This document shows, piece by piece, positions 53,103 to 64,000 of a DNA stretch of 64,000 bases. The stretch spans positions 8,145,770 through 8,209,769 of the forward strand of contig OX465113.1 of the NCBI GenBank assembly GCA_949987565.1, read 5' to 3'. The position numbers were made by a program, and so were the translations under genes. The stretch is from Luidia sarsii (lineage: Eukaryota; Echinodermata; Asteroidea; Paxillosida; Luidiidae). The number at the start of each line of letters is the position of its first letter. Within the stretch, counting starts at the first letter, position 1. The notes beneath the pieces were generated by a model. The model saw nothing but the letters and a program-made list of their open reading frames with translations. It was not told where the DNA came from and searched no databases.

Positions 53103-54379
53103 ACCGTTCTCTAAATCGCGAAGATCTTATTCTTTTTTATTCATAGCCCACGTAGATAAACTCCACCACGAAGTGGTTTTACCCGTATTTCTGTGCTGAT
53201 TTAAGGAGCCAATGATGCACCGTCAAATGTCCCCGCGAATTTGCGTCACAAGCCCTAGCATATCTCCCCGGTTAACGATAGGTTGCTAAGGATGCTATCT
53301 AGGAAAGCGCTTTTCGTTGCCGTGTCGTAATGTAACCCCACCGGCCATGGTTATTGTTAAACTATATTTCGTATTTTGGTTGTATCTATTTCGGGCGTTC
53401 TCCGACCGATTAGCTTTTTGTTTGTGTAAACTGGGTGTTTCTGAGCGCAGTTTATTACGATGTGAATAGGTATGAGAGGGAGATAACGTTTTTGATGATC
53501 TTGTTGTGAACATCGAGAGTGTGAGAGCTGTGACTGTTTACTCGTGACTGGTACCAACTTCCCTGAGATCCCTGAAGCAGGTGACGATCGGTCGGACAAT
53601 ATCGGTCCCCGTTGACAAGTTGACAAAAGTCAGTGTCAAGTACAATCCTCTGAAAAACAGGTCCCCGAATTGCAACGCTCAGCCTGCAAGACACTTTTGC
53701 AAAACTGTTGAAGAAAAACCGTAAGTTTAACTTTGTTTAAGAATTTCTACTCCTTGTCGGAGATATACCGGCAGATGTTTGGAAACCTTTCAGTAAATTA
53801 AGTGTTGTACTGTCCAAGATCGTACAGAATCTGGATCACCTGTAATTGTTGGCCTGTAAGGAAAGGACTGATGGAAATTTGGGTTGTTTTGAAAGCGAGA
53901 AAAGATGTTGAAGGGTTGGACCAGTAAGAGAGGAACTGATCTGAGATTAATTATGTGCTCAAATGACGGAGAAACATTATCTTTTGATTTAGTGTTTAGA
54001 CCAAACAAACATTAAGTGTAGGTATAATTGATATTTTGTCAGCCTCAAAACTTGCAGGCATTTTGGTTACATTATACATGTACAGATGGCCGTAGCTCGG
54101 GTTGAGATCTCACTAACAACCCCACCTATGTGACTACCGAGTGCAGCGCCATCGTGGTAGCGAACCCCGAATTCCCCAATCTGGAGAGGAAACTAGCCCT
54201 GACAAGACGCACCACGCCAACATATATATGATAGACACTTCCTGACGATTTTTGGAGCGTCAACCACAGTATGATCTGAATGGACTCTTTCGGCCTCAGT
54301 CCACGTCACTTCACGGACGTTTAAAGCTCGGTTGGTCAGGACGGAACAGTCCACTGAAGAGATGTACATGTATCTATTT
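53103..54379. other. No gene recognised
   Basis: No gene recognised. Overlapping short frames near 53295-53694 (minus) match nothing I know. Confidence 0.4.
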
Positions 54380-55200
54380 ATATTTGGCTTAGGGTGATAT
54401 ACAAACATGTTGCAAACTGCTTACTGACTAAAATTACCAAAATGTAAATCTTAAAATTTAGTGGGCCTGACATTTCGATCCTAGCAGGACCTTTCTCAAA
54501 GGCAGAGTGACAAGGACAAAACAGATACATGTACACGAAGGAAGTGGGGGGGGGGGAGAGTGAATAGGACACGGATGAGAAACAAAGGACAAAGAGTGAA
54601 GCTGGTAGGGAGAGATCAAAGGGAATGGCAAGGAGTAGGGTAGGGATTAGTGAGAAGAGGGGGAAAGATCAAAGAGGGAAGTGTGAAGGACTGAACACAA
54701 AAGAAGGATTATCAGAAAGCTGCATGGTGTTAGTCATTACCCTCCTGGATGTTGAGACCATGTGGTTGAATAGTCCGAAGACGCTTCATCCACATTTTCT
54801 CACGGCTAAGACGGACAGCATTACTACGGTGACCAAGTGATTCTATGCCCAGTACACTCATATCTGATATCGAATGATCAGGGAGATTGAAGTGATACCC
54901 AACAGGGGTGTCCATTTTACCGGTTTTGATAGTAGACCTATGGCCATAGATCCGTTTTTTGAGGGTGTTTTTGGTCTCGCCAACATACTGAATATTACAA
55001 ACTCTACAAGAGATAAGGTATATGATGTTGGAGGTAGTGCACGTGATACAGCTATAGGTCGTGTGGGTAGTTCCAGAAGAATGTCCATTGAAAGAGTCTA
55101 TTTCCTTGACATGTGTCTTGCAAACAATGCATTTCGAGATACACTAAAATATATTTGGCTTGTTGGAAGGATCCGGCATCGACAAATTTTCTACATTAAT
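54380..55200 (-). mobile_element. Penelope-like element, 5'-truncated copy
   Basis: Read on the minus strand, this is the C-terminal endonuclease of a Penelope-like retroelement (55143-54730) followed by about 350 bp of 3' sequence. That 3' sequence contains a pyrimidine-rich stretch, GAGAAAGGTCCTGCTAGG, GTCAGGCCCAC and AAGCAGTTTGCAACAT. The last blocks recur at 4.8 kb (plus) and 18.0 kb (minus), showing a family with at least three copies in the window. The reverse transcriptase domain is missing. Confidence 0.82.
54730..55143 (-). pseudogene. GIY-YIG endonuclease domain of a Penelope-like element
   Basis: An uninterrupted 137-residue stretch from 55143 to a TAA at 54732-54730. In order it shows a Cys pair (CISKCIVC), CITCTTSNIIYLISCRVC leading into IQYVGETKNTLKKR (the GIY and YIG strands of the fold), GHRSTIKTGK, the DTPVGYHFNLPDHS block (usual form xPVAxHFNxPGHS) and REKMWMKRLRTIQPHGLN at the C-terminus. 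The likely catalytic Arg (in TLKKR) and Glu (in REKMW) are both present. A TAG at 55146-55144 and a TGA further upstream in the same frame cut it off from its reverse transcriptase, so it is a fragment although the domain itself looks intact. Confidence 0.88.
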
Positions 55201-55392
55201 CATAACCGCTCAGAGTTCGCCAAGGCGAACAGTCAAACTTGTTTCATTGTAAAATGGCAAAAACTGTAAATTGTAAAACTGTAAAAACCAAAAAATTAAT
55301 TTCACTTTGTAATTTATTTTAGCAATTAAGAACCCGGAGGCATCACCTTATTGTGATTGTATAGATCGAATTGATAGATACGCGGAAAGTGA

Positions 55393-55610
55393 TGACACTC
55401 GTGCAGTGACATCTTCGTGCAATGATATCCTCGTGCAATGACATCCTCATGCAATGACATCCTCATGCAATGACATCCTCATGCAATGACATCCTCATGT
55501 AATGACATCCTCGTGCAATATCAACTTTTGGCAATGACAACGCCGTGCATTGATAGCCCCGTGTAGTGGCAACCAAGTGCAATGACATCCTCGTACGATG
55601 ATAACCTCCT
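55393..55610. repeat. 16-bp satellite array 2
   Basis: About 13 units of the same 16-bp family as at 52683-53102, here mainly AATGACATCCTCATGC and AATGACATCCTCGTGC. The right half is degenerate (CAATGACAACGCCGTGC-type). The two arrays are 2.3 kb apart, on either side of the Penelope-like element. Confidence 0.93.
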
Positions 55611-56144
55611 CTACTGTTGTCTGTGGTCCTCCTTTGCCTTTGGGGGAAATGTTGAGGTAGATTGAAGTTGGTGCTCGTGATTGGTGATCCCCACTGAAAA
55701 GGCTTGGCAGCCAAACCAGTAGCCCCGGCTACCCCACGCTGGCAGTGCCAATGTGTGCGGTCAATCCCCCATGCACCCCTACCTTGCCATTTCGCTATTC
55801 TACAGCAGTCCAATCAAATAGCGATACCTATACTAGACCCGTCAGACATGTAACACGTGTAAGCAGAAGCAGTGTTAGTCACATTCTGTATAATCTTATG
55901 TTCTCTATAAATGCATGCAATGCACTTGAATAAATACATGTACTTGCATACTTCATTGGGACGTGACTAGTGTGCATGACTGCGGAACATTCTCCGCATG
56001 TGCCCCCAAATTATTATAATTTCTTTTACTAATAATTTATTTTATAATAGCCCTGTTTTGTCCTCCTTACAAATTTAATTTAAGAACAGATCTATAAAAT
56101 GGACAAAGGAAGCCACTCAACTAATGAATAGTAAAAAAAACAGT
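55611..56144. other. No gene recognised
   Basis: AT-rich towards the right; no gene recognised. Confidence 0.4.
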
Positions 56145-56952
56145 AACAGGGGTCGAGTCCGAGTCACGAGTAACAAGGATCGAGTCACGAGTAACAAGGG
56201 TCGAGTCACGAGTAACAAGGATCGAGTCACGAGTAACAAGGGTCGAGTCACGAGTAACAAGGATCGAGTCACGAGTAACAAGGGTCGAGTCACGAGTAAC
56301 AAGGGTCGAGTCACGAGTGACAAGGGTCGAGTCACGAGTAACAAGGATCGAGTCACGAGTGACAAGGGTCGAGTCACGAGTAACAAGGGTCAAGTCACGA
56401 GTAACAAGGGTCGAGTCACGAGTAACAAGGGTCGAGTCACGAGTAACAAGGGTCGAGTCACGAGTGACAAGGGTCGAGTCACGAGTAACAGGGGTCAAGT
56501 CACGAGTAACAAGGATCGAGTCACGAGTAACAGGGGTCAAGTCACGAGTAACAAGGGTCGAGTCACGAGTAACAAGGGTCGAGTCACGAGTAACAAGGGT
56601 CGAGTCACGAGTGACAAGGGTCGAGTCACGAGTAACAAGGGTCGAGTCACGAGTGACAAGGGTCGAGTCACGAGTAACAAGGGTCGAGTCACGAGTAACA
56701 AGGGTCGAGTCACGAGTGACAAGGGTCGAGTCACGAGTAACAAGGGTCGAGTCACGAGTAACAGGGGTCAAGTCACGAGTAACAAGGGTCGAGTCACGAG
56801 TAACAAGGGTCAAGTCACGAGTAACAAGGGTCGAGTCACGAGTAACAAAGATCGAGTCACGAGTAACAAAGATCGAGTCACGAGTAACAGGGGTCAAGTC
56901 ACGAGTGACAGGGGTCGAGTCACGAGTAACAGTGGTCGAGTTCGAGTCATGA
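56145..56952. repeat. 21-bp tandem array, about 38 units
   Basis: Unit CGAGTCACGAGTAACAAGGG plus T, with a few recurring variants (AACAAGGAT, GACAAGGGT, AACAGGGGTCAAG). The period is a multiple of 3, so frames on both strands stay open for the whole length (for example a 7-residue VTSNKGR repeat on plus and VTRDSTL on minus). An ATG-initiated plus frame runs 56124-56960 (278 codons). I see no sign of a real gene: no flanking domain, several frames equally open, and substitutions without codon preference. Confidence 0.97.
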
Positions 56953-58090
56953 GTATTTGATATCAGAAACACATTTCTCAATCTTTCACAGTTTAACTAT
57001 AGCATCACATTTACAAGTAACAGACCTACTACGTACATCATATCAAATTCAAGAAATGTGTATAGTTTTCCAAAGCATCTAATAATTATTCACACTTAAA
57101 ATAATGGGGAATGTTTAACCAACATCTTGACCACCTTTGGTCTAAATATCAACTGGCAGTCACATTATTCGTCAATAAAAAACAACGTTAGGACGTATTG
57201 CTCAAAATCAATTACGGAAAAACATTTACTTAACCCCCCCTTCCTCGGCAAACATAATTGTTCATTATTATAATAAAATGTATAACCTACGTTCCTGGAA
57301 CTGTATGATGTGAATAATTGGAACACATCGGACAAGAAATTCAAAGTAAGAAAATGACCATGCGGCCTATCTATTTTTGGAAGTAAGAAATTAACTCTCC
57401 GTGTTTGTAGTGGATTATACCTGCTGGTTTGAAATAAACATCTCAATCTATCCGGAAACTGGGTCTACATGAAGGCACCGTGTCTATCTTACTCTCTCGT
57501 ATTCTCAGCGCAGGTGTTGCATATATAGCGCATGAAATTGTACCCACTGGCCATCTGCAAGGGTTGTTGTTGGGTTTTTTCTTACCCCTTCTATTTTGGT
57601 GGCCTCATTGAAATGTGTCGATTTTCGTCTGGTTGCGAGACAAAAGCCAGTGTCTCGCCCGCCCTGCCTAGCACTGGGCCTAGGCTGGGCTCGACTCCAG
57701 GGGGACTTGCGGGAGGGAGTCGTCACCGTACCACAGGGAGCCCCGAACGCCCCGGCTGCTTCGCCCGGTGGCCCGCTAATTCAACACCACGCCACGGTGC
57801 TGGTGTCACGTCCCCGCTTTTTGACTCGCTCCTTGTCAGTCTCTCCTCACTTTTTGCGGGCTACTTCTGTTTGCGTGTCTGTCCGTTTGTTTCTCTAGTT
57901 GTCCGTGAATCAATTAGTGTCAACTATCTTGACTTACACTCTTCGCTGTATATCTGATGGATAAATGACGTGGTAACAGGCTATTAATGTAGGTTTAGGA
58001 TGTGAGCGGTTCTGCAGTTGACCCTTCGCTGAAAAGCACCAGAAGAAGAGAGAGAGATGGAGGTGATTATAAATGGAGAGCAAAAAATGA
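56953..58090. other. No gene recognised
   Basis: No gene recognised. A minus frame at 57165-57446 has faint resemblance to a retroelement tail. A 141-codon plus frame (57532-57957) is unrecognised. Confidence 0.35.
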
Positions 58091-59609
58091 GAGAGAATGA
58101 AAGAGAGAGGGGAGGGAGAGGGAGAGAGGGAGGGAGGGGTGGAGGGAAGGAGGGAGGGAGGGACGGAGAGACGGAGGGACGGAGGGACGGACGGACTGAG
58201 GGAGGGACGAACGGACGGAGGGACGGAGGGGAGGGAGGGAGGGAGGGAGGGACGGCGGGGAGGGAGGGAGGGACGGAGGGGAGGGAGAGAGGGAGGGACG
58301 GATGGAGGGACGGAGGGAGGAACGAACGGAGGTAGGGACGGAGGGGAGGGAGGGACGGAGGGACGGTGGGGAGGGGGAGGGACGGAGGGAGGGACGGAGG
58401 GGAGGGAGGGACGGAGGGGAGGGGGGAGAGACGGAGGGAGGGACGGAGGGACGGAGGGGACGGAGGGAGGGACGGAGGGGAAGGAGGGACGGAGGGGAGG
58501 GAGAGAGGGAGGGGCGGAGGGAGGGACGGAGGGGAGGGAGAGAGGGACGGAGGGAGGGACGGAGGGGAGGGAAGGACGGAGGGACGAAGGGGAGGGGGAG
58601 GGACGGAGGGAGGGACGGAGGGAGGGACGGAGGGAGGGACGGAGGGAGGGACGGAGGGAGGGACGGAGGGGAGGGAGGGAGGGAAGGAGGGACGGAGGGG
58701 AGGTAGAGAGGGAAGGACGGAGGGAGGGACGGAGGGAGGGACGGAGGGTAGGTGGGGAAGGAGGGGAGGGAGGGACGAAGGGGACGGAGGGGAGGGAGGG
58801 ACGGAGGGGACGGAGGGACGGACGGAGGGGAGGAAGGTAGGGAGGGACGGAGGGGAGGGAGGGAGGGAGGGAGGGACGGAGGGGAGGCATGGACGAAGGG
58901 GAGTGAGGGAGGGACGGAGGGGAGGTAGAGAGGGAGGGACGGAGGGAGGGACGGAGGGGAGGGAGGGACGGAGGGGAGGGAGGGACGGAGGGGAGGGAGG
59001 GACGGAGGGGAGGGACGGACGGAAGGGAGGGACGAACGGAGGGGAGGGAGGTAGGGAGGGACGGAGGGGACGGAGGGAGGGAGGGAGGGGAGGGAGGGAG
59101 GGACGGAGGGGAGGCATGGACGGAGGGGAGTGAGGGAGGGACGGAGGGGAGGGAGAGAGGGAGGGACGGATGGAGGGACGGAGGGGAGGGAGGGACGGAG
59201 GGACGGAGGGGAGGGACGGAGGGACGGGAGGGAGGGACGGAGGTGAGGGAGAGAGGGAGGGACGGATGGAGGGACAAAGGGGAGGGAGGGACGGAGGGAC
59301 GGAGGGGAGGGAGGGACGGAGGGGATGGAGGGACGGAGGGGACGGAGAGAGGGACGGAGGGGAGGGAGGGAGGGACGGAGGGGAGCGAGGGAGGGAGGGG
59401 AGGGAGGGAGGGACGGAGGGGAGGGAGGGAGGGACGGAGGGGAGCGAGGGAGGGAGGGGAGGGAGGGAGGGACGGAGGGGAGGGAGGGAGGGACGGAGGG
59501 GAGGGAGAGAGGGAGGGAGGGACGGAGGGGAGGGAGAGAGAAAGAAAGGGGAGAGAGATGGAGAGATGGAGAGAGAGAGATGGAGAGACGGAGGGGCAGA
59601 GAGAGATAG

Positions 59610-59702
<93 letters not shown>

Positions 59703-59712
59703 GAGAGAGCCT
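58091..59712. repeat. Purine-rich GGGAGGGACGGAGG array, 1.6 kb, ending in (GA)n
   Basis: The longest array in the window. The units are GGGACGGA, GGGAGGGA and GGGACGGAGGGGAGGGA in an irregular order with larger internal duplications, for example near 58870-58960 and 59110-59170 around GGGGAGGCATGGACG. The last 105 bp (59607-59712) are nearly pure GA. The 606- and 582-codon minus frames and several plus frames are artefacts. Confidence 0.97.
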
Positions 59713-62700
59713 AGAGAGGACAATACTGACAAAGGCAGGAGCGTTTAGTTCCAACGTCCCCGAGGTGGGAGAATTCGTATGGGTCGGGGCCTGTCAATCA
59801 ACCCACCTGCCCAGTCCCGCGGGCCACGCAGTGGAAGAGAACGCAAGGCTGTGAGGAGGGGGAAGAGAAAGGGGCCAATGAGTTTCTTTTGGCAGTGCTA
59901 TACCTCGAGCAAAGAGAAACGGAATAGGAGGAGTGGGGCATACCCCATGAGACCTCCTTCGCTCTGGTTCTGAATGGGTGGGGACCCCCTCCCCTATATG
60001 ATGGATCCCGAACGGAGGAAAAACAGTAGCAGATGACTGTGCACACTGGGCTCCCACAATAGTGTCAGCCTTCTCCCCTTGTTTGGCAATGTAAACCGTG
60101 GCGGGCGAACACACACCCCTTCCTCCGTCTTTCCTTCTTTTTTACTTCTGCTCTTCGCGCGAAGGGAAACTCTGGTGGCGTGCTTTGTCCACATCGAGTT
60201 TCGTTACAAAGTCCCATATTTATTCGCCCCGGGCCCCCGCGTATGATTCCTCACCAACTAACCAACAACCTCCCCTCCTTCCTCGTCATTGAAGGCAGCA
60301 ACAGGCAATTGAAATTCGTAGGGGCAGGGAAGGGGTTGGTTGAGGTTTCGCCAGGTCTTACTCTGCCGGGTACAACTTTGAAGAGATAAGAGATATAAAG
60401 CGGACTCTTTTTAGGGACATTCAGGTTGAGGGTTGCAACGTGACTAGTATTCATACGGGTGGGCAAACACACTAACCACGAGTGAACCCCAGTCATTGTT
60501 GGTGTAGCGTGGCCGCCCTCCAACGTAAACGGGCGACTTGCTGACAATGTTCTGAAAGGCTCGTCGATTTGTGACAAAATTCTAGTGCCCCGGGGAGAAG
60601 CCCGATTTAGTGAAAGTCACATGTGTCCGCAAGGTCTCCTTTTCCCTGAAACGAGAAAAAGGAGCAGCATCCTCTCTCGATAGGAGGGTTAAACGGATGA
60701 GATGGTGTGTCCACAAAATGTCAGTTAATGGCCCGGGTTGAAAAGATGTGGGGGAGTGGATGGGAGTGGGGGGAGACAGGGGAGGGAAAAACATGCCCCA
60801 TAATAAGTCAACGCTCCAATGCGGGCTTGGCTGCTATCTCATGTCCGCTATCTACAACCTTTCCCCTTTCTTCTCTCTCAGCGTCCAGTGTGTCCTAGCG
60901 TATGTTGATCGATTGGTTGGCCGTGTCAAGGGGCTTGGCAGGTTGTTTTCAGAGCTGTCGACATTTTTTTGCCTGTCGATCATCGTTGCCAAGGAGACGC
61001 TAGGATTGATTTTTTAATATCATGCCACACATTCTGTCTGCCTAACCTTCCATATAATATCAACACATATAAAAACATTATGCAAGTCGCCAATATTCTA
61101 TTATTCTTGGGGGATCAATGGCCAGAAGGAATTGGTAGCATTTCACGCCGAGTAGCACTCCCTCCATCCCAGAGGTCATGGTAGGTCAGTGCACCCTATG
61201 CTGGAAGGTCACAACCAGGCCCCCATTAAGTACCGAATCAGCCGCGAGCCAACTCACCCGACACACCTTCAATACTCACCCATTCCCCTTCCAAATATCC
61301 TCCCAAGACATACTGCAATACAGAGTACAGAATAACATAACAACTCCATTTGAAGGTTTGGCTAAAATTTCACGTGATGTTTCTCGCTATGGGCTATCTG
61401 CCGTGTCACGAATTTTTCATAATAATAAGGTATGTCTGTCGCAATGCGAGGTTGACAAAAACAGCTGTGAAAATGGCCGCGGACTGGCCGTGCACGTAGA
61501 ATAGCCGCAAGCGGTCCACACGCTGGCTCACACGGCAGGCGCCCCACACTCCGTCCCGCGCTCCGTCCCTGCAGATGCCGGTAAACTCCGTGGCCGCTTT
61601 GGAGAAGTTTGTTTAATATGTGATAGCAACAAATAAAAAGAAATGGTCGTTTTTGTTAAGCATCATACTATCACTTCAAGCGCATACTATATTGTTAATT
61701 ACAATACCGAAGACCTTGTTTTCCTTTGAATTGAATAAAAATGAATCCTTGAAAGTTTGTAACAGTCGAGGCCATGTACTTTTTGTGATCCCCTATCTGC
61801 CGTTGCTTGTTTGAAAAATAAGCTCAGGCCCACATGAAGTTGTTAACTAGAAACGCAATGGCGATGTAAGATATTTAAGGCAGTTGATAATTGAAACTGT
61901 TGACTGCCAACTTCCATTCACAGCGGCAAGGATTGTGGGCTTGTATTTTGGAGAGATCCATTCACACGGTTTAAAACACGGTTTATTCACACGGTTTGGT
62001 ATGATCAGAATTGTTGGGAGTATGTTGGGAACAAATAATGGGGCTTTAATGGCCCAATGATGTGACCAGTTGATAATCAGGTCTGACAGACGTCTTCTTT
62101 TAAATTATTATTTTTTTTTATAAATGTTGGTTGAATATTAGCCACCTTTTTTACAGTTCAGGGGCTATGTTGATCGAGTTTTCATCCGTTACAAATGATG
62201 GGAAAATATAAACAGACCTTATTAGCTAATTGTGGAAAATATTGCCCCAGCTTTCGAGTCTGAGTGTCCAAACTCTAGGTTCATTGGCTGGGAGAATAAG
62301 CACCTTCACCGCGGACAAGACTACATGTTTCGCTACGATGCAACTTCAAAATAAAATAAATCGAAATAACATGGGACTATATACAGCAGCTGCAGACGAT
62401 GGAGAAATTTGAATTAGAAGTACTAGAATGAGATAAAAGCCATTATTGTTCTCTCTGCTCAGTAAACAGACATTTGCATTTCAGCTTGTATTTGTTAGTC
62501 ATTATCCTCTGCTCCGTTCAAACAAAATTTGTTTTGCACAGGGTCTCCAGACAATATTAGTCTCTTTTTACATTATAATAAATGATATAACAATAATGAT
62601 AATTAATAAACATTTCTGCACAGGTAAGTTGAAAAGTCCATGGGCTTCCCCAGCAAGCATTGTTTTTGTAGATAGTGAATCGAGTTACCAACAAACAAAT

Positions 62701-63475
62701 CTTCTTCTTTTTTCACAGGGGCCATGAAATTTGAAATCTGATCTATGAAATGTATCTTCAGTGACCAAAGGCTGTGATTGAGCATTAAAGATCTTCTGAA
62801 TTGTTGACAATACTCATCATCTAGGCCTAAATAGGGGACGGTTGGAAGGTCACAACCAATGTGATTATTCAGTTGAGATTTGGCTATTTGTTTAGCTTTT
62901 TTAAGAAAACTAATTCTTAGAATTCCCATATAAATGCATGGTAAGGTAACTTTCCTGGAATGTAAGTTATGCTGTTTATTTGATTTTTTCGTTCTGAGGG
63001 GGAAATTAATGTTACTTTTTGGAGATTGTTCACACACCTCGGAGAGTTCCTGCCTTAAAGAGTGGTCTTTCAATGGGTTTGCTCTACTTCACGTTATAAG
63101 CAGAGTGCTCCGTGCTTGACTCGATTACCTGCTAAAAAAGCCAATGGTCCTGCTAGGAACGAAGGTCCTCTAAGGGTTTGGGGTTTGCAGAAACAGGAAA
63201 ATAGCCAAACCTTTTATCGGCTTTTAATTTTGGATTCCTCAATGATAACAACATTGGGATAGCACTTGAAGACAAACCAGTAGGAAAGGTACATTTCGTA
63301 GTAGCAAGGCGGGTATAGTTGAAGGTACGAAAGCTTATGCGTTTTTATCCTGGGGTTTGGCTTCATCATTGGGTAGACGTTTATCGTCAGTCAGACTAAC
63401 GCGGCTAATATGTGCACATCCTTCCCTCGAGTTATCTTGAGTGCATCTTGAGAGAGGATTGCAAGTTCGCTTCTC
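59713..63475. other. No gene recognised
   Basis: No gene recognised in 3.8 kb. A 156-codon open stretch (62603-63073, minus, AT-rich) lacks an upstream ATG and matches no family. A perfect donor-like CAG|GTAAGT is at 62621-62629 (plus) without a recognisable exon. Confidence 0.4.
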
Positions 63476-63850
63476 AAAGCCCCTACACAACATTGGTAAG
63501 ATCGAAAACGGAAATGTCCACAGATTTACATGAGACTTGTACAGTTTGAAGATGTTTATAGTTGAAACCTCGCACCGAAATATTTCTGTCTAAAATGCTG
63601 TATTTTTGGAGAACAGAGTAAAGAAATAGTTTACGTCTCACCCCTAGATATAAACCATTTTTCGGAACAATACGTTGAATGCTGCATTTTTGCGAAACAA
63701 ATGAAGCGGTTTTTCACTATTTTCTCGAGACTCGGTTGGCGGATTGAGCTGAAATGTTCACAGGTGTGCTATTTCATGCATATGTTGGATCAGACAACGT
63801 ATGAATGCTATTCTTAGACCTCGACCAATGTCGTGTTATCCCTTGAACCC
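63476..63850 (+). repeat. Dispersed repeat R1, longer copy
   Basis: The first 105 bp match 16085-16190. The copy continues through GATATAAACCATTTTTC, ACAATACGTTGAATGC, GAGCTGAAATGTTCACAGG and ATGCATATGTTGG. I recall this set of blocks, in this order, from abundant short elements in sea star and sea urchin genomes; that is memory and was not searched. Confidence 0.65.
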
Positions 63851-64000
63851 ACCCTCCGTGCAAGACGGCTGATTTGGGAAGCATCCATACCCGGCACCCA
63901 GTCACTGAAGCGTCTTGTACCGAGAAGTCAACGAACGGAGAGTGGGTGAGACAGAGTACATTGAGGGGGTCGTCTACCAGCTGAACACCGCTCTAATGAA

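Noticed and set aside
56145..56952. CRISPR-like array
   Set aside because: The 21-bp units are contiguous with no unique spacers; it is a simple tandem repeat in animal DNA.
57165..57446. Retroelement tail (minus strand, TRRVNFLLPKI-like)
   Set aside because: The similarity is faint and confined to one short segment, and the expected WNSLP block is absent.
57934..59754. 606- and 582-codon open frames on the minus strand
   Set aside because: Pure Pro/Ser/Leu translation of the purine-rich array; several frames are open at once and there is no domain.

Overview
This is a 64 kb window of animal nuclear DNA, most likely from an echinoderm or another invertebrate deuterostome. The lineage call rests on four things. 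The only clear gene is a DMRT (doublesex/mab-3 related) transcription factor of the DMRT93B type, split by a large spliceosomal intron. The intergenic DNA carries animal-type retroelement debris: non-LTR reverse transcriptase, a Penelope-like element and tRNA-derived SINEs. The palindromic octamer TAGGCCTA is strongly over-represented (10 exact copies counted by eye, about 1 expected). One dispersed repeat family (16.1 kb and 63.5 kb) resembles repeats I remember from sea star and sea urchin DNA. No operons, bacterial-type genes or CRISPR arrays are present.

The gene lies on the minus strand. Exon 1 (36805 down to 36388) holds the start codon and the complete DM zinc-binding domain. Exon 2 (22892 down to 21937) holds the DMA domain, a low-complexity middle part and a Cys-containing C-terminus. 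The two exons join in phase through a GT donor and a pyrimidine-rich AG acceptor, giving about 457 residues across an intron of about 13.5 kb. A possible poly(A) signal lies near 21670. A cluster of CRE, E-box, CCAAT and TGATTGA(C/T) motifs lies 1.0 to 1.3 kb upstream of the start codon, at 37840 to 38059.

The rest is dominated by tandem arrays, about 12% of the window. From left to right they are: a pentamer (0.7-1.2 kb), a GA/GACA array (6.7-7.1), an 88-bp minisatellite (8.0-8.4), an indel-free 10-bp array (14.0-14.7), CCTG and 14-bp C-rich arrays inside the DMRT intron (27.8-28.8), CT-rich tracts (39.3-40.0 and 40.9-41.1), a GC-rich decamer array (46.3-46.8), a hexamer (48.1-48.4), two arrays of one 16-bp satellite (52.7-53.1 and 55.4-55.6), a 21-bp array open in several frames (56.15-56.95) and a purine-rich array (58.1-59.7). 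Nearly all long open frames outside the DMRT exons are by-products of these arrays.

Mobile-element remains include a broken non-LTR reverse transcriptase tail (14.9-15.4), a Penelope-like GIY-YIG endonuclease fragment with its 3' region (54.4-55.15) plus two more 3'-end copies (4.7-4.95 and 18.0-18.1), two SINE copies (16.8 and 31.95), and a 1.05-kb element with about 107-bp inverted repeats around a broken RecQ-like helicase fragment (50.5-51.55). That last element is the most unusual structure seen. I found no convincing new biological system.
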